A DNA stretch of 64,000 nt, taken from assembly GCF_008831285.2 (NCBI RefSeq), contig NC_045149.1, forward strand, positions 21,892,535 through 21,956,534. The letters run 5' to 3'. The notes beneath the pieces were generated by a model. That model saw only the letters and a program-made list of their open reading frames with translations, was not told where the DNA came from and made no database searches. Below are positions 20,670-31,760 of the stretch, piece by piece. Numbering within the stretch: the first letter of the stretch is position 1; every line of letters starts with the position of its first letter. Position numbers and translations under genes: made by a program. This stretch comes from Nymphaea colorata (taxonomy: Eukaryota > Streptophyta > Magnoliopsida > Nymphaeales > Nymphaeaceae).

Positions 20670-23600
20670 ATGGCCGACAGCAACCAATCCAGCAGCAGGT
20701 CCAACAGTATGAAAGGGACATGCGATCAAGGTCATGGGACGCTGAAGATCACCTCCATTCTCCTCAATGACGTCAACTATCTTAGCTGGGCTAAAGCTGC
20801 TCGTTTTTTCCTGAGTGGACGATCCAAAGTGGGATACATCAGTGGTCGAATTACACCTCCTGCCAAAAACGATCCTAACTATAAGGCTTGAGAATCCGAA
20901 AACGATATGGTAATGGTCTGGCTTATAAATTCCATGGAACCTCACAATTCCATAGAGAGCTCAATGAAGAAACAGCGAAGGAAATATGGGATACTTTGAA
21001 GGAGATGTACAGCGAGCAAAATAATCTTGCTCGTGTGTACCAACTTCAACTTGATATTGTCAATCTCACCAAAGATGGCAAGCAGACCAGCCTTTATTTA
21101 AACAAGCTCCGCAGCTTGTATGATGAGCTTGCACAATACCGACCGGCTACTACGGAAGCCAACGTCTATCAAAAAAGATTCGAGGAGGACAAAATATTTA
21201 AAGTTCTTGCTAGCCTTGGACCTGATTATGAGAATCTTCGTAGCCAGATTCTCATGACTAATCCCTTGCCAAACTTTAATCAAGTTTGTCAAGCAATTCA
21301 AATAGAAGACACTAGAAAAAAGGTCATGAACCCGATATCCAAATCAGAGTTATATGAAGAGGGTTCGAAAAAGATGGCGTGCATAGCTCGGTCTGAACAA
21401 AATACATGGAAAGTCGATTCAAAAAATCAAAGCGATGGGAACAATCTCCAACGAAATCGCAGCAAACTCAAATGGACTTATTGCAAAAAAAATTGGACAT
21501 CTTCAAGAAAGATGTTGGGAGCTCGTTGGCAGACCTGTAAGAGAAAACTGGCTACTCCATCTCATTCTCCTCAAGCTGGTCTTGCTCATTTTGTTACAAA
21601 AGATGATTTAGAGAAACTTTTCCAAAAATTCTCTAAAACAAATCTGGTATCTACTCATCCAGTCAGCAACACCAATGAAGGTAACAATCTTGCTCTCTAC
21701 ACTCATTCTAGTAATTCTATATGGGTTGTTGATAGGGGTGCAACTGATCACATGACAAATGATGCACAAAGGTTAATTGCGATTGATTGCATGAACAAAA
21801 AACTGGTATTCACAGCCAATGGATCACATATTGATGTTGAAGGAATTGGAAAATTTTTGTTCTTTGAAAACAAATCATCTTCAGCCCTTTATATTCCTAA
21901 TCTCTACATTAACTTGATGTCAGTTAATAAGTTGACAAAGACTAATAATTGTCTGGCCGTTTTCTCTCTCAAGAATATGATATTTCAGGATCTAGAAATG
22001 AAGAGGGAGATTGGTAAAGGACGAGAACAAAACGAGTTATATGTGACGGAAACTCTCGGAGCTAGTTTTCTCATACATACTAATATGGAAAAGAAGAGGC
22101 AAGAATACCAAATGTGGCATGCACGACTTGGGCACATTTCAGACAGAAGCTTGAAGATGCATGTTCCTAATATCACTACTGACAAACATTCTTATAATGC
22201 TTGCAAATATTCAAAGTCTACTAGACTACCGTTTCAATCATCTACTAACGATCTATAATTTTTTTTTATTTAGTGCATTCTGACATGTGGGGATTAAGAA
22301 CGTGATGGGGAGGAGAGGGGGAATAGGTGAATCAACCGTTTGAGGAATTCATGAACAAAAATGGATTAAACCACAACTTACATGTTCTGGTACTCCCCAA
22401 CAAAACCGGGTGTCAGAAAGGAAAAATAGATAGCACCTTACTATCGCTCGCGCTCTCATGATTCACATGAATGTACCTCAAATGTTTTGGGCAGAAGCAA
22501 TTGGTACTGTTTGTTATCTTGCCAATAGAGTTCCAAGTTCTAGCATTGAAAATCAAGTTCCCCTTGAAGTTTTACTTAAAAGATCGATTTTTGTTAAGCA
22601 TTTAATAATTTTTGGGTGCAAATGATTTGTGCATATACAAGAAAAATTCCAAAACAAACTTGAGAAACGAGCCTTGAAATGTGTTTTTCTTGGGTGTTCA
22701 AGCAAGAAGAGGGGCTATAGATGTTTTGAACCAAGATCAAGAAAGTTTTTTGTGACTCAGAATGTGAAATTTTTTGAAAGTGAACCTTTCTATGAAACAC
22801 TGAGTCAGGGGGAGACTCACACACAAGATCAAGGTACCACTCTTACTGCTCTCACTTCCTCTATTGCATCCACCAATCCTGCTGCTTCCCTTCCCCTTCC
22901 CCTTCTTGATGGTTTTCAAGCTCCATGTATTCAAACCCAGAACCAAAACCAGCAATCTAGTGAGCCTACCATCTTAGAAAATCAAAATCAAGATAGTAAT
23001 CCAAACCAAGATAGCAATTCCCAACCACCGGTGTCACTCCAAAACCAAACTCTTGAACTGATACTTAGAAGATCAACTCGTGCCTCTAGACCACCGCCAA
23101 AACTAAAAGAGTTCTATACCTATCTATCAACCCAACACGTTCATTTCATAGACAACTACACTACCTTTGATACATTATCTAATGCATACCAGTCCTATGT
23201 TCTCAATACCTACTCTCATCATGAGTCAAAAAACTACGAGGAAGTAAGCGCAGATCAAAATTGGCAAGTTGCTATGCAAGAAGAGCTGTCAACATTAAAG
23301 AAGAACAAAACTTAGGAGCTAGTGTCGTTGCCCGAATGAAAGAGAGTCATCAGATGTAAGTGGGTATACAAAATAAAATATCATAGTGATGGTTCTATAG
23401 AACGATACAAAGTTTGTCTCGTTGCTAAGGGTTTTATTCAAACCGAAGGAGTAGACTACAATGAAACCTTCGCTCCTGTCACTATGATGAATGAAGTAAG
23501 GATTCTTCTATCAATAACATCAATGAGGCGTGGAAAGTAGCACAACTTGGTGTCATTAATGCATTTCTTCATGGAGAGCTCAATGAAGAAGTTTACATGC

Positions 23601-24617
23601 AAGTTTTTCAAAGCATACAACATGATAAAGGGTATGTGTGCAAACTAAAAAATGCCCTTTGTGGCCTTAAGCAGTTCCGCCAAGCTTGGTTTTCATGCCT
23701 AAGTGAAGCATTTGTTAAAATTGGGTTCAAGTGTAGCAACGCTGATTATACAATGATTGTTGTTATTCGATCTTCAAAAGTAACCATTTTGCTTGTTTAC
23801 GTACATGACATTATATTGACAGGTGATAACAAAGATTTCATGGCCCAAGTCAAAACTTATCTAAATCAGCAATTTGAAATTAAAGATCTCGGGATCCTAC
23901 GATACTTCTTGGGTATAGAAGTTGTGCATTCCACAAATGGAGTATTTATATGTCAAAGGAAATACACTCTCGACCTCTTGAATGAAACCGGTTGCTTGGG
24001 TGCCAAGGTTGCAAACACGCCCCTTGAAATGAACTGCAAATTGAAGAAAGAAGAAGGGGATGACATCGAAAACATTCAAAGTTTTCAAAAGTTGGTTGGA
24101 AAACTCATATACCTTACCGTCACTCGACCGGATATCACCTATGCTGCTAGCCTAGTAAGTCAATTTATGCACAACCCGAGGTCAAGACATGTCAAAAGTC
24201 TACATCAAGATATTGTACGTTTGTCAGAGGAAACTTCGTAACTTGGAAGAGCAAAAAACAGTTAGTTGTGGCTCGATCGAACACAGAGGCTGAATATAGG
24301 GCCATGGCTTCATATCATATGAGTTGATATGGATAAAAGCATTGCTCAAAGATATGAAGATTGAAATGAGAGAGTCTATGAAGCTTATGTGCGACAACAT
24401 GGCAGCAATCTACATTGGAGCTAATCCTGTTTTTCATGAACGCACTAAGTACATTGAAGTCAACTGTCACTTTATTAGAGAAAAAATACAAGATGGAACT
24501 ATTAACACACCACATGTCAGAGTCGAATTTCGACTTGCAGATATCCTTACAAAATCTCTTGAAAGGGATCACCATATATATATCATGCACAAGTTGGGGA
24601 AGATCGACATCTGCTGA
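20670..24617 (+). pseudogene. Element A gag-pol remnant
   Basis: Clear homolog of the intact Gag-Pol of element C. Gag starts at ATG 20670 and hits a stop at 20889 (TGG to TGA), with a frameshift soon after; the open part 20888-22258 covers the rest of gag, the protease and the integrase zinc region. The zinc knuckle is degraded (CKKNWTSSRKMLGARW). The protease site reads VDRGATDHMT instead of VDSGATDHMT. Most of the integrase core is deleted near 22270-22460. The RT active site reads YVHDI instead of YVDDI. The RNase H segment carrying the ADADWAGD motif is deleted near 24200-24240, although the last RNase H part (24280-24617) survives. The element cannot move on its own. Confidence 0.92.
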
Positions 24618-24635
24618 CCAACTTGAAGAGGAGAC

Positions 24636-25014
24636 TGTCCATTACAAAGAGATAAGGAGGCGATCCACCATATTTGGGAAGGAGATATCTATAGATTTGA
24701 GTGTTTCCTCAATCAGCACAGATTTGGGTGTTTCCTCATTTTGGCGCTCTCTTCTTCATGATTGTTGGAATCAATCCCAACAATATCGGCTGAAGGTTTT
24801 TTGTAACTTCCTCATAAAAATGTTTTCATCTAAAGATGTTTGTAACTCTATATAAAGTGTGAATCCCTACTATAAATGAGTGAGAAATATTATGAAGAAG
24901 AAAACCCTTTTTCTACAGTGGATGTATGGTACAAGCCGAAACACGTAATATGCTGCCTTCCTATGCTCTTTTCTTATTCCCATCATCTGTTTCTTCATTA
25001 CATGCGTTCTAACA
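24636..25014 (+). repeat. Element A 3' LTR
   Basis: 379 bp, TGTCCATTAC...GTTCTAACA, preceded by a purine-rich tract (TTGAAGAGGAGAC). It keeps the CTATATAAAG box that the 5' LTR has lost. Confidence 0.92.
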
Positions 25015-25740
25015 GCAAACGTGAAGAACTTGATGACCATTAGCAATTCGATCCAACACTGCCACTTGTTTCCATGAGCTTTTTCACAATGTTATCCTTG
25101 TCAGACACTTGTCTATATTTTATTCGTTGCTTTATCCTTTCAATAGTTTCACATTGGAAGCGTTTGTAAATTGTAAGGTGGGGTTCGACCACTGGCGCTG
25201 ATTTTGACGTTAGTTTAGCGTCAGGGCTGCAGCATTCTGTTGTAGTGCATGTATTTTTCTGTATTAGCAGTCATGCAGCAGAATTACTGTAAATTTGTTT
25301 AGATATTTTTTTGTAGAGTCCTTATTAAATTATGATCGTCCATTTGTTTGGGCTCACTATATCTTAGTTGGTGTCCTAATTGTTTCACGAGGCATATTAG
25401 AGCTCAACAATAGAGCAACTTATGCTTTTGACTCAGCGACTGTATATTTCATACTCTGTTTTCAACAACAACTCCGTTTTATGTGTTGCATTTCTATCAG
25501 TTCTCAAATTCATGTAACATTTTTTAAAGTGTCCAAAGAATCTCCCCAAATGCTTAGTTAGTCGCATGTGACACTAACATAGCGTTAGTGTCACTGTTCC
25601 CAAGCAGTCCCCAAGATAATGCTGTAAGATGACGACATATTTGCCGTTCCAACTGGGGAGACAAATACAAAGATATTATTGATTTGTTGGTTGAATTTGG
25701 GCATTCCCGTGGTCATCATTTCAAAGAGTGAGCTGGATGA
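25015..25740. repeat. Block F, copy 2, right part
   Basis: Resumes the paralogy with 14396-15120 after element A: 'ACGTGAAGAACTTGATGACC', 'AATTCGATCCAACAC', 'CATTGGAAGCGTTTG' and 'AGCGTCAGGGCTGCAGCATT'. It leads into the promoter of the 26014 lectin, as copy 1 leads into that of 15389. Confidence 0.8.
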
Positions 25741-26013
25741 TATTAATCAAAGTGCGCATGGGCCAGTCGGATAGGATTTTCTTCTACTGTTTTTTCTGCA
25801 AGAAACCGATGTGTTTATGGAAGGATCAGCACGTTCGGAACAGGCCACCATTCGGATGTGGATCAGTCAAGCGACTCGATCCAAACTCTTCCATTTCTAA
25901 CTCTCTATAAATTCCACATCAGCCCCTGGTGAAGCCCAACCCAGCAAACATCTCCCCATCTTCCTCTTCCAACAGATCTCTCTGCAGAGAGCTCAAACTC
26001 GAGCAAATTTTCG
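25740..26013 (+). promoter_or_regulatory. Promoter and 5' UTR of lectin 26014
   Basis: Conserved upstream block with TATAAAT at 25906-25912, 108 bp before the ATG, preceded by GTGGATCAGTCAAGCGACTC and CCAAACTCTTCC. The leader contains AACCCAGCAAACA and CTCTGCAGAGAG. Confidence 0.75.
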
Positions 26014-26427
26014 ATGGCAGCTAAAGCCATAGGCATACTAGCTCTCCTGGCCACACTCTCCACTCAGGCCGCTGCAGTGGATGTGCTGTTCAGTGGGCAG
26101 ACTCTCTTTGCAGGTCAGTTCATAGAGAACGGGCCTTACAGGTTCATCATGCAGTACGACTGCAACCTTGTGCTCTATATCAACGGAAACAGGGCACTGT
26201 GGGCTTCCGGCACTGCCGGGAAAGGCACTGACTGTAGGGCAACCCTACAGAAAGACGCCAACTTGGTTGTCTACACGGGAAGTAGAGCTCTTTGGGCGAG
26301 TGGGACGGCGAGAGGGCAGAGCAACTACGTTCTCATAGTACAGTTCGACGGGAATGTGGTGATCTACGGCCCTTCTATCTGGGCTACCAACACAGTTCAG
26401 AGTGCCAGCAGGAAACTCAAGCCGTAG
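26014..26427 (+). CDS. GNA-related mannose-binding lectin, F-type
   Basis: 137 residues, intronless. The signal peptide is about 21 residues, four shorter than in 9111 because 12 nt coding QVVA (or an equivalent register) are missing after MAA; cleavage probably follows TQAAA. The mature domain has three intact sugar sites at 47-55 (MQYDCNLVLY), 79-87 (LQKDANLVVY) and 110-118 (VQFDGNVVIY), and Cys50 and Cys74. The C-terminal half is very close to 9111 (GPSIWATNTVQSASRKLKP in both). TATA box and poly(A) signal (26514) are both intact, so this is the F-type copy most likely to be expressed. Its signal-peptide coding region shares the 12-nt gap and nearby bases with the A-type gene 32167, which suggests exchange between subfamilies. 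Confidence 0.95.
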   Translation: MAAKAIGILALLATLSTQAAAVDVLFSGQTLFAGQFIENGPYRFIMQYDCNLVLYINGNRALWASGTAGKGTDCRATLQKDANLVVYTGSRALWASGTARGQSNYVLIVQFDGNVVIYGPSIWATNTVQSASRKLKP

Positions 26428-26513
26428 ATCCAAATTAACGTGCCCGCTATATATATATACGCCGTTGCTTCCTATATATTAGCAGCGTGCGAGTCTGGCG
26501 AGGACCTCTCGTG

Positions 26514-26519
26514 AATAAA
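26514..26519 (+). promoter_or_regulatory. Poly(A) signal of lectin 26014
   Basis: AATAAA in CGTGAATAAAGTACGCAC, the same context as after 9111. Confidence 0.75.
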
Positions 26520-26649
26520 GTACGCACTGTTGTTTAATTCCTAGATATATTTGCAGAGTGTATCGTGACTTTTAGGACCATCAAAGTCTTTGATTGTTGC
26601 TTCAAGAGTGATTGTCTACTGCTGTTATCAATAAAATCATGTTTTACCT

Positions 26650-27070
26650 AGAATGTCATAATCTGATCTCTTGTTTTTGTCTTTTTCCTTTTTAAGTGGA
26701 CCATTGAAGAAAATTTCACATGGCAGGAACTGTAAGAATTATATGAGAATATGACCTTCTCAGACAGAAATTATGTCAATTAATTTCTCCCGCTTCATAC
26801 ATGGCACATGATATCTACTTCTACAAGGTTCAAGACCTACACAAGGTGTGGGTTTTACATACATATGTAATCTGATGTTAAACCGGATGTATATTTCCAG
26901 GCAATACTAGATCTCGAAAACACATAAAAAAGTTAGTTTCCAAAACGTGATGCCCAAGTTTAATAAGCTTTGCAAAATTTTAATACACAATTTAAATATT
27001 TTTATTGGCAATTGTATAGCAAGATAAGAATAATAATAATGATATTAATAATAACAAGTGTTCACAACTA
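26650..27070. repeat. Lectin 3'-flank block D, copy 4
   Basis: Landmarks 'GAAAATTTCACATGGCAGGA', 'CTACACAAGGTGTGGGTTTT' and 'TTAAACCGGATGTATA' are present, with more divergence than copies 3 and 5. Confidence 0.7.
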
Positions 27071-27877
27071 GCACCTCATTTCAAAAAGGATCAAATCTTA
27101 GCCCACCAGCGCCGGAAAAAAGAAAAACAACCGGTGTGAACGTGAGACATTGTTGAACAATTTACTAGTTCGCCGTAAGAATACTGAGACGTTCTCGTTG
27201 ACATGCAAGATATTGTTGACAATTGCTAACTGCAGTGGGAGATGTTGCTGCCAACCGGTACTGCCAGGAACTGCCTGTGGTGGCATTGGGTGGCGACGAC
27301 CCCATCCTTCTTTATACAAAAGGAGGTGGACGATGGCCTGCTTCAGTTAAAAAGATTTGCCTGAATAGCAAACTTTTCTTTTTCTGTTCTTCCGGGGACG
27401 GGCGGGCAGGTTGTCGCCGGCAACTCCATCAGGGCAGTTCCCAGCAGCATCAGCCAAAAAAAAATATTTGCCTTTCTCTTAGCAAGGGGAAGCCATCACC
27501 TTACCTACATGGTGCTGGTGCTGGGCTGTCAGCGAGGCCTCAGTGCGCATCTCGAATGCTGCTGAAAATCATGTGAATCGTGTGATGCTTTTTAATTAAT
27601 CATGCACACCCTTTGTATTGCATTTGGGAGCCATGATTAAACAGAGTTCAAGATACCTCTTCTAGATATCCTTGTCAATATATATATATATTTCTAATAT
27701 TCCATCCTCGTGCACGTTAGAATATTTGTAATTTTTCTAATGTGTAGAAATACATGCCCCTCGTCTCACTAATTAGGACCTAATCTCCATTAACAAGCTA
27801 AATTAACTCATGACTTTCACTTTACACATGCTGGTTGTGTTCTTTGAAGCTGCCCGAGTAACTGCGACAAGAACAGC
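27071..27877. other. Intergenic, unrecognised moderately GC-rich part
   Basis: 27090-27570 is richer in GC than its surroundings and has overlapping ORFs on both strands (e.g. 27223-27576, 27098-27319), but no domain I recognise and no paralog elsewhere in the window. 27600-27870 is AT-rich; a short part (about 27815-27855) resembles 43310-43345. Confidence 0.4.
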
Positions 27878-28004
27878 TAGAGGGGCTGTTTGAGAACAGT
27901 GACAGTATGTTACGCTTTCAAAAATGTTTTATCAATCTGTCCAATCTTTTGAAATAAAAATATAAAACAGTGACAAACAGTTGCGATTCTCAAACAGCCT
28001 CTGA
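27878..28004. mobile_element. Putative hAT-like MITE
   Basis: Inverted ends: left TAGAGGGGCTGTTTGAGAA and right TTCTCAAACAGCCTCTGA, which complement each other over about 15 bp. The internal sequence is AT-rich and non-coding. A clean TSD was not found because the right end has been re-duplicated (28033-28082). Confidence 0.5.
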
Positions 28005-28082
28005 GCAATGAGGATTACATGCTATGGATACGGTTGCGATTCTCAAACAGCCTCTGAGCAATGAGGATTACATGCTATGGAT
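27980..28082. repeat. 53-bp tandem duplication
   Basis: Two adjacent copies, period 53 bp, each starting GTTGCGATTCTCAAACAGCC and ending GATTACATGCTATGGATA. The duplicated unit includes the right terminus of the MITE and its flank. Confidence 0.9.
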
Positions 28083-28089
28083 AGTCATC

Positions 28090-28480
28090 CACGTGAGCCG
28101 CAACCTTTTTTTCTCATCACGTTTCAAACACGGCTAAGCAAATAAGTGGAGTGCGTGGCTGAGTCATACCCAAACTAGTGTTCTTACTGAGTCATCCCCA
28201 AACTAGTTTTCCTTTAACTTTCTTAGACTTATCTAAGCAAATAAGTGGCGTGCGTGGCTGAGTCATCCCCAAACTAGTGCTCTTACTTTTCTTAACAGTA
28301 AGAGACTTATAGACGGCGCCTAAGTGCTAGTAATAATTTTTTATTCAGTTTGCTACTTTGCCTTAGTTAGTTGTCAAATGTGCAACGCTTGTATGCTTCC
28401 ATTTATTGAACATGATGAAATAAATTGTCAGCCTTGACAAAAAATTCCTAGTGACCATTGGGGAGCATTCCTACTTATGT
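28090..28480. repeat. Diverged block E fragment with local duplications
   Basis: Related to 2880-3110. AGCAAATAAGTGG(A/C)GTGCG and the GAGTCAT.CCCAAACTAGT segment are repeated at about 28137-28180, 28190-28210 and 28236-28280. Confidence 0.6.
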
Positions 28481-28722
28481 TTCTATGTCACTTTCATTTT
28501 CATTTTAAGTGACATGGGTACTTCAATAGGGTCCACTAGACCTACCCATACTGCTATACTTGTATCTAAAGTAGGTGATTTTATGAAATGTTTTAATCTA
28601 AAAATATTTGTTTATTTAAATGTTGCTTTCATTTTAATTTTTTTTGTATTATTTTACATATATACATTTATGTATCATATCATAGTCACTTACGTGCATT
28701 TTCTAACTCCATCACTCGTACT

Positions 28723-29227
28723 TAGGCCTGGGCATCGGGCCGGGCCGGCCCGGCTGGGTAACGGCCGGCCCGATCCGGCCCGCCCTCCCCTCTCCCTTAC
28801 CCCCGCCCTCCCAACCCCCTTTTCCTTTCCGGCTTTCCCCCTCCCGTCACCCTCCGATGGAGGGGGAGGGGGAGGGGGAGGGAGACGGAGGTGAAGGAAG
28901 ACGGAGGAGGGAGGGGGAGGGAGACGGAGGAGGAGGAGGGAGACGGAGGAGGAGGGAGAGGGGGAGCGGGAGCAGATGAGGGGGAGGGGGAGGGGAAGGG
29001 GAAGGGGAAGCGGAGAGGGGGAGCGAAGCAAGGCCAGAGGGAAGCAGAGGGGGAGTAGAGAGGGAAACGGGAAGGGAGAGGGAGAGGGAGAGTGGGGGCA
29101 GACTGCGGAGAGGGAGGGGAGCGGGGGACGGAGGCCGAGGGTGGGGAGTCAGGGCCGGGCTAGATTTTTCTCGGCCCGAACCCGGGTCCGATCGGGCCGG
29201 CCCGGCCCGGCCCGTTGCCCAGGGTTA
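28723..29227. mobile_element. GC-rich hAT-like MITE
   Basis: A 505-bp element flanked by an exact 8-bp duplication CTCGTACT (28715-28722 and 29228-29235). Terminal inverted repeats are TAGGCCTGGGCATCGGGCCG on the left and, in complement, TAACCCTGGGCAACGGGCCG on the right. The inside is GGGCCGG-rich near both ends; from 28776 a pyrimidine-rich run is followed from about 28858 to 29140 by an almost pure purine run with many G tracts. It encodes nothing credible. The 8-bp TSD fits the hAT superfamily. Confidence 0.82.
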
Positions 29228-29608
29228 CTCGTACTCAAACTGTACCCATGCCCATGTGACTCAGCTTTCATTTATTATAAGGCTTGATTCACAAGGATCG
29301 ATCCCTTGCTACACAAATTGGATTTTTTGATGCCTTGGTCCACTTGAGGAAAATTTAAATTTTTCAAATGGATGTAGGAGGAGAATAAGAGAAAAGTTTG
29401 TCTTATATTTTTTATAACCTTGGCATCCAGAGCTGATATTCATGTTCTCAGATACTGGAGCAAAATGAGAAGCCTAAAAGAAACCATAGAAATATGGGTC
29501 TAGCCATGGTTGACGTTGTTGCTAACAATAGTTGGAATAGAGTTTGCTTTAGTTGTCAAATGGCCATGCAAAGGTTGCAAACTTCCATCTCTTGAAAATC
29601 TTGCATAT
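29228..29608. repeat. Block E-like remnant
   Basis: 29350-29590 carries weak matches to block E ('GGCATCCAGAGCTGATATTC', 'GTTGTTGCTAACAATAG', 'TTTAGTTGTCAAATGG') and is similar to 63780-63990 ('GAATAAGAGAAAAGTTTGTC'). No gene. Confidence 0.5.
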
Positions 29609-30060
29609 GATTATAGTAGCCTATGCCATAACCACAAATATTGGTTTTTTTCAAGTATTTTCAACAAAGCTGTTTTTCAATAAAAACTATGTGAAAATCT
29701 CGATAAATTTTTTAAATTTGAAACAATCCTAAAAATTGGGTAAAAATGAAAGAAATGAGAAACTAATAAGAGGACATTTAAAAACTAGTTAACATGAAAA
29801 ATATAATATGTTAATGATGATCAAATTATAATAATATAATTCAATTTGAGTTTAAAAGTGAATCCATGATGTCACTAACCTTTAAAGAAAAACAAAAACA
29901 AAGTGGAAAATGTAAAAACACGCGATAAATATGTATGAACATTTTTTCAAAACATGCACTTTTTGTGTTTATTTGTTTTTATCTTTTTTCTTGTTAATAT
30001 AACAATATTTTCGAAAATATGATGATATTTGTGGCTATATATATACCCTATACTACTCAA
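29609..30060. mobile_element. Possible inverted-repeat element
   Basis: The left end has TATAGTAGCC...CCACAAATAT and the right end complements it (ATATTTGTGG...CCTATACTACTC). About 10 contiguous bases plus AGTAG match in inverted orientation, with AT-rich DNA between. This is suggestive of a MITE; no TSD was seen. Confidence 0.35.
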
Positions 30061-30376
30061 TTAAGCTGCAAAATGTTGAAAAAGAAAAACTTTGGCACAT
30101 TTAGAATCTCAACCAAATGCACACAATACCAACAGTGCAAAAAACTAAAATACTAATAAAAGTAAGAGGAGAACATTGAAAAAAAAAATCATTATTAATA
30201 TCCGCAAGACAACACGACCATCATCCCTCGCATTAAGATATCCCCACAAAAGCAAGTGGTGGCAACCTGCATATATATTCTGATTTTAAACGAGATGTGT
30301 AGGCCATAGTGCAATATTTCTTTGTTTACAAGTACATTTCTAAGCAATAATTGAACTTGACAGCACATCAAAAAGT
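30061..30376. other. Intergenic, partial block D traces
   Basis: AT-rich. 30270-30360 retains weak D-like words ('TTCTGATTTTAAACGAGATG', 'ACATTTCTAAGCAATA'), as expected just before the lectin fragment at 30377 if it arose like 16471 and 33236. Confidence 0.45.
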
Positions 30377-30650
30377 TTGTTTTACGTCAACGGAAACAGG
30401 GTGCAGCGGCTTCCAGCGGCGACGGGAAAGGCGCCAACCAGAGAGTCGCCGGCTTGGTTGTCTGCTCAGGAAATAATGCTCTCCGGACAGCGAGAAGTCA
30501 AAACTGCCGGCGGAGTGAAAAATATCTGGCCGTAAATTTTGTGAGGCTACAATGTAGCTACGTCGTGATATTACAGACGGATGGGCATGTAGTCCTCCGG
30601 TCCTTCTCTGTGGGCTACCAACACACAGGCGGTTCTGAATGGCAACAGTA
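30377..30650 (+). pseudogene. Degenerate lectin pseudogene
   Basis: Recognisable pieces in order: TTTACGTCAACGGAAACAGG (YVNGNR), 'GGCTTGGTTGTCTGCTCAGG' (second-site region), 'AATAATGCTCT', 'CTACGTCGTGATATTACAG', 'GACGGATGGGCATGTAGT' (third-site region, DGxV) and 'TGTGGGCTACCAACAC' (WATN). The 5' end is missing and several indels break the frame. It lies downstream of the 26014 gene like the fragments behind 15389 and 32167, but farther away. Confidence 0.75.
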
Positions 30651-30884
30651 TATTTCACTGAAACTCGCATTCAAATTCAATGAACCTGGAGACTTATAAC
30701 CATGGATTCTGAAAACCTTTCAGATTACTTTAGTTGTTTGCCACTGTGAGGTTTCGGCCTCCATGGTAGCCTTATTGCTTACTACCTAAAAGAGGCTCAA
30801 CTTTTGAGCATCTATCTGGGACTTAAAAACTTCAGAGTTTTAAAACTTGATTAAATCATTACTAAAAAGGTTTGCTGAAATGAT

Positions 30885-31327
30885 ACTAAATTCTCAGAAG
30901 ATAAAATGCTGAGAGTTTTTATGTTTGTAGTTGATTATATTATGAAAATAAAAAGCTGACTGGAACAATTTTAAATTTTGAGAGGAAAAAAGATGGTCTT
31001 GCAGATTATACTAAAAAACTAAGCAAGATTTTACTAAATTCTCAGAAGAAAAAATGCTGTTAAGAGTTTTTATGTTCGCAGTTGATTATATTATGAAAAT
31101 AAAAAGCTGACTGAAACAATTTTAAATGCTGAGCAAAAGATGATCTTGCAGATTACACTACAAAAGCAAGCAAGATTTTACTAAATTCTCAGAAGATAAA
31201 ATGCTGTTAAGAGTTTTTATGTTTGCAGTTGATTATATTATGAAAATAAAAAGCTGACTGAAACAATTTTAAATGTTGGGAGGACAAAAGATGGTCTAGC
31301 AGATTACACTAAAAGACCAAGCAAGAT
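30885..31327. repeat. Tandem repeat, 3 x ~147 bp
   Basis: Units start at 30885, 31033 and 31180 with ACTAAATTCTCAGAAGA and share TTGATTATATTATGAAAATA, AAAAGCTGACTG and 'CTTGCAGATTA'. Copies differ by small indels. Non-coding; it could be a short local satellite. Confidence 0.9.
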
Positions 31328-31429
31328 TAATACTTGTCGTCATGGATGACGCCTGGTGGTATCAAGTGTAGGCGCAAAAAAATGAAAAGGTAAAAAAGAA
31401 AATTGACATTCATATTAATCATTTGGTTT

Positions 31430-31760
31430 ATAGAAAAAACATTAATTTTTATATAGATTAATGAAACACCGTCTATGATGTGAATTTGGATCGTATCTTT
31501 GTCTTCCCTGTTAGGTACTAAATCTAATCAAGACATTTGACTTTTTCGTTTGCTAGGAGATCTGGATTATGCAGTATGAGTTGTGAGTAGCTCGAGAGAA
31601 ATTTTAGTTCCCTGTCTATGTTAATAATCTGTCCTTTTCTTCAGTTGTAGCTTGCAATTCACCAAACACATCCACATAAACACAAGTGTCTTCATGGCGC
31701 TTACACTTAACAAATTATATATACTAATAGAATGCCTCAAAAAATTTATAGTGTCTAATC
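31430..31760. repeat. Block G, copy 1 (partial)
   Basis: Shared with 42420-42530 and 62020-62260: 'GTGAATTTGGAT', 'CTTCCCTGTTAGGTACTAA', 'TTTGCTAGGAGATCT', 'TATGCAGTATGAGTTGTGAG' and 'TGCAATTCAC'. Unknown origin, no coding signal. Confidence 0.6.

Larger units (their letters stand above)
19976..25014 (+). mobile_element. Ty1/copia element A, decayed
   Basis: A 5039-bp LTR element bounded by TG...CA LTRs and the 5-bp duplication GCAAA (19971-19975 and 25015-25019). Its order is LTR, PBS, gag-protease-integrase-RT-RNase H remnants, polypurine tract (about 24623-24635), LTR. The two LTRs differ at roughly 8% of aligned positions by eye, the most of the three related elements, so it is the oldest. 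It sits in block F, whose paralog near 14390 is empty. Confidence 0.93.

Noticed and set aside
27223-27576. 117-codon ORF in a GC-richer patch
   Set aside because: No recognised domain, competing ORFs on both strands and no paralog; kept only as an intergenic note.
28690-29031. Pro/Leu-rich minus-strand ORF and overlapping Arg/Gly-rich plus-strand ORFs
   Set aside because: They arise from the purine/pyrimidine low-complexity interior of the GC-rich MITE, not from a gene.
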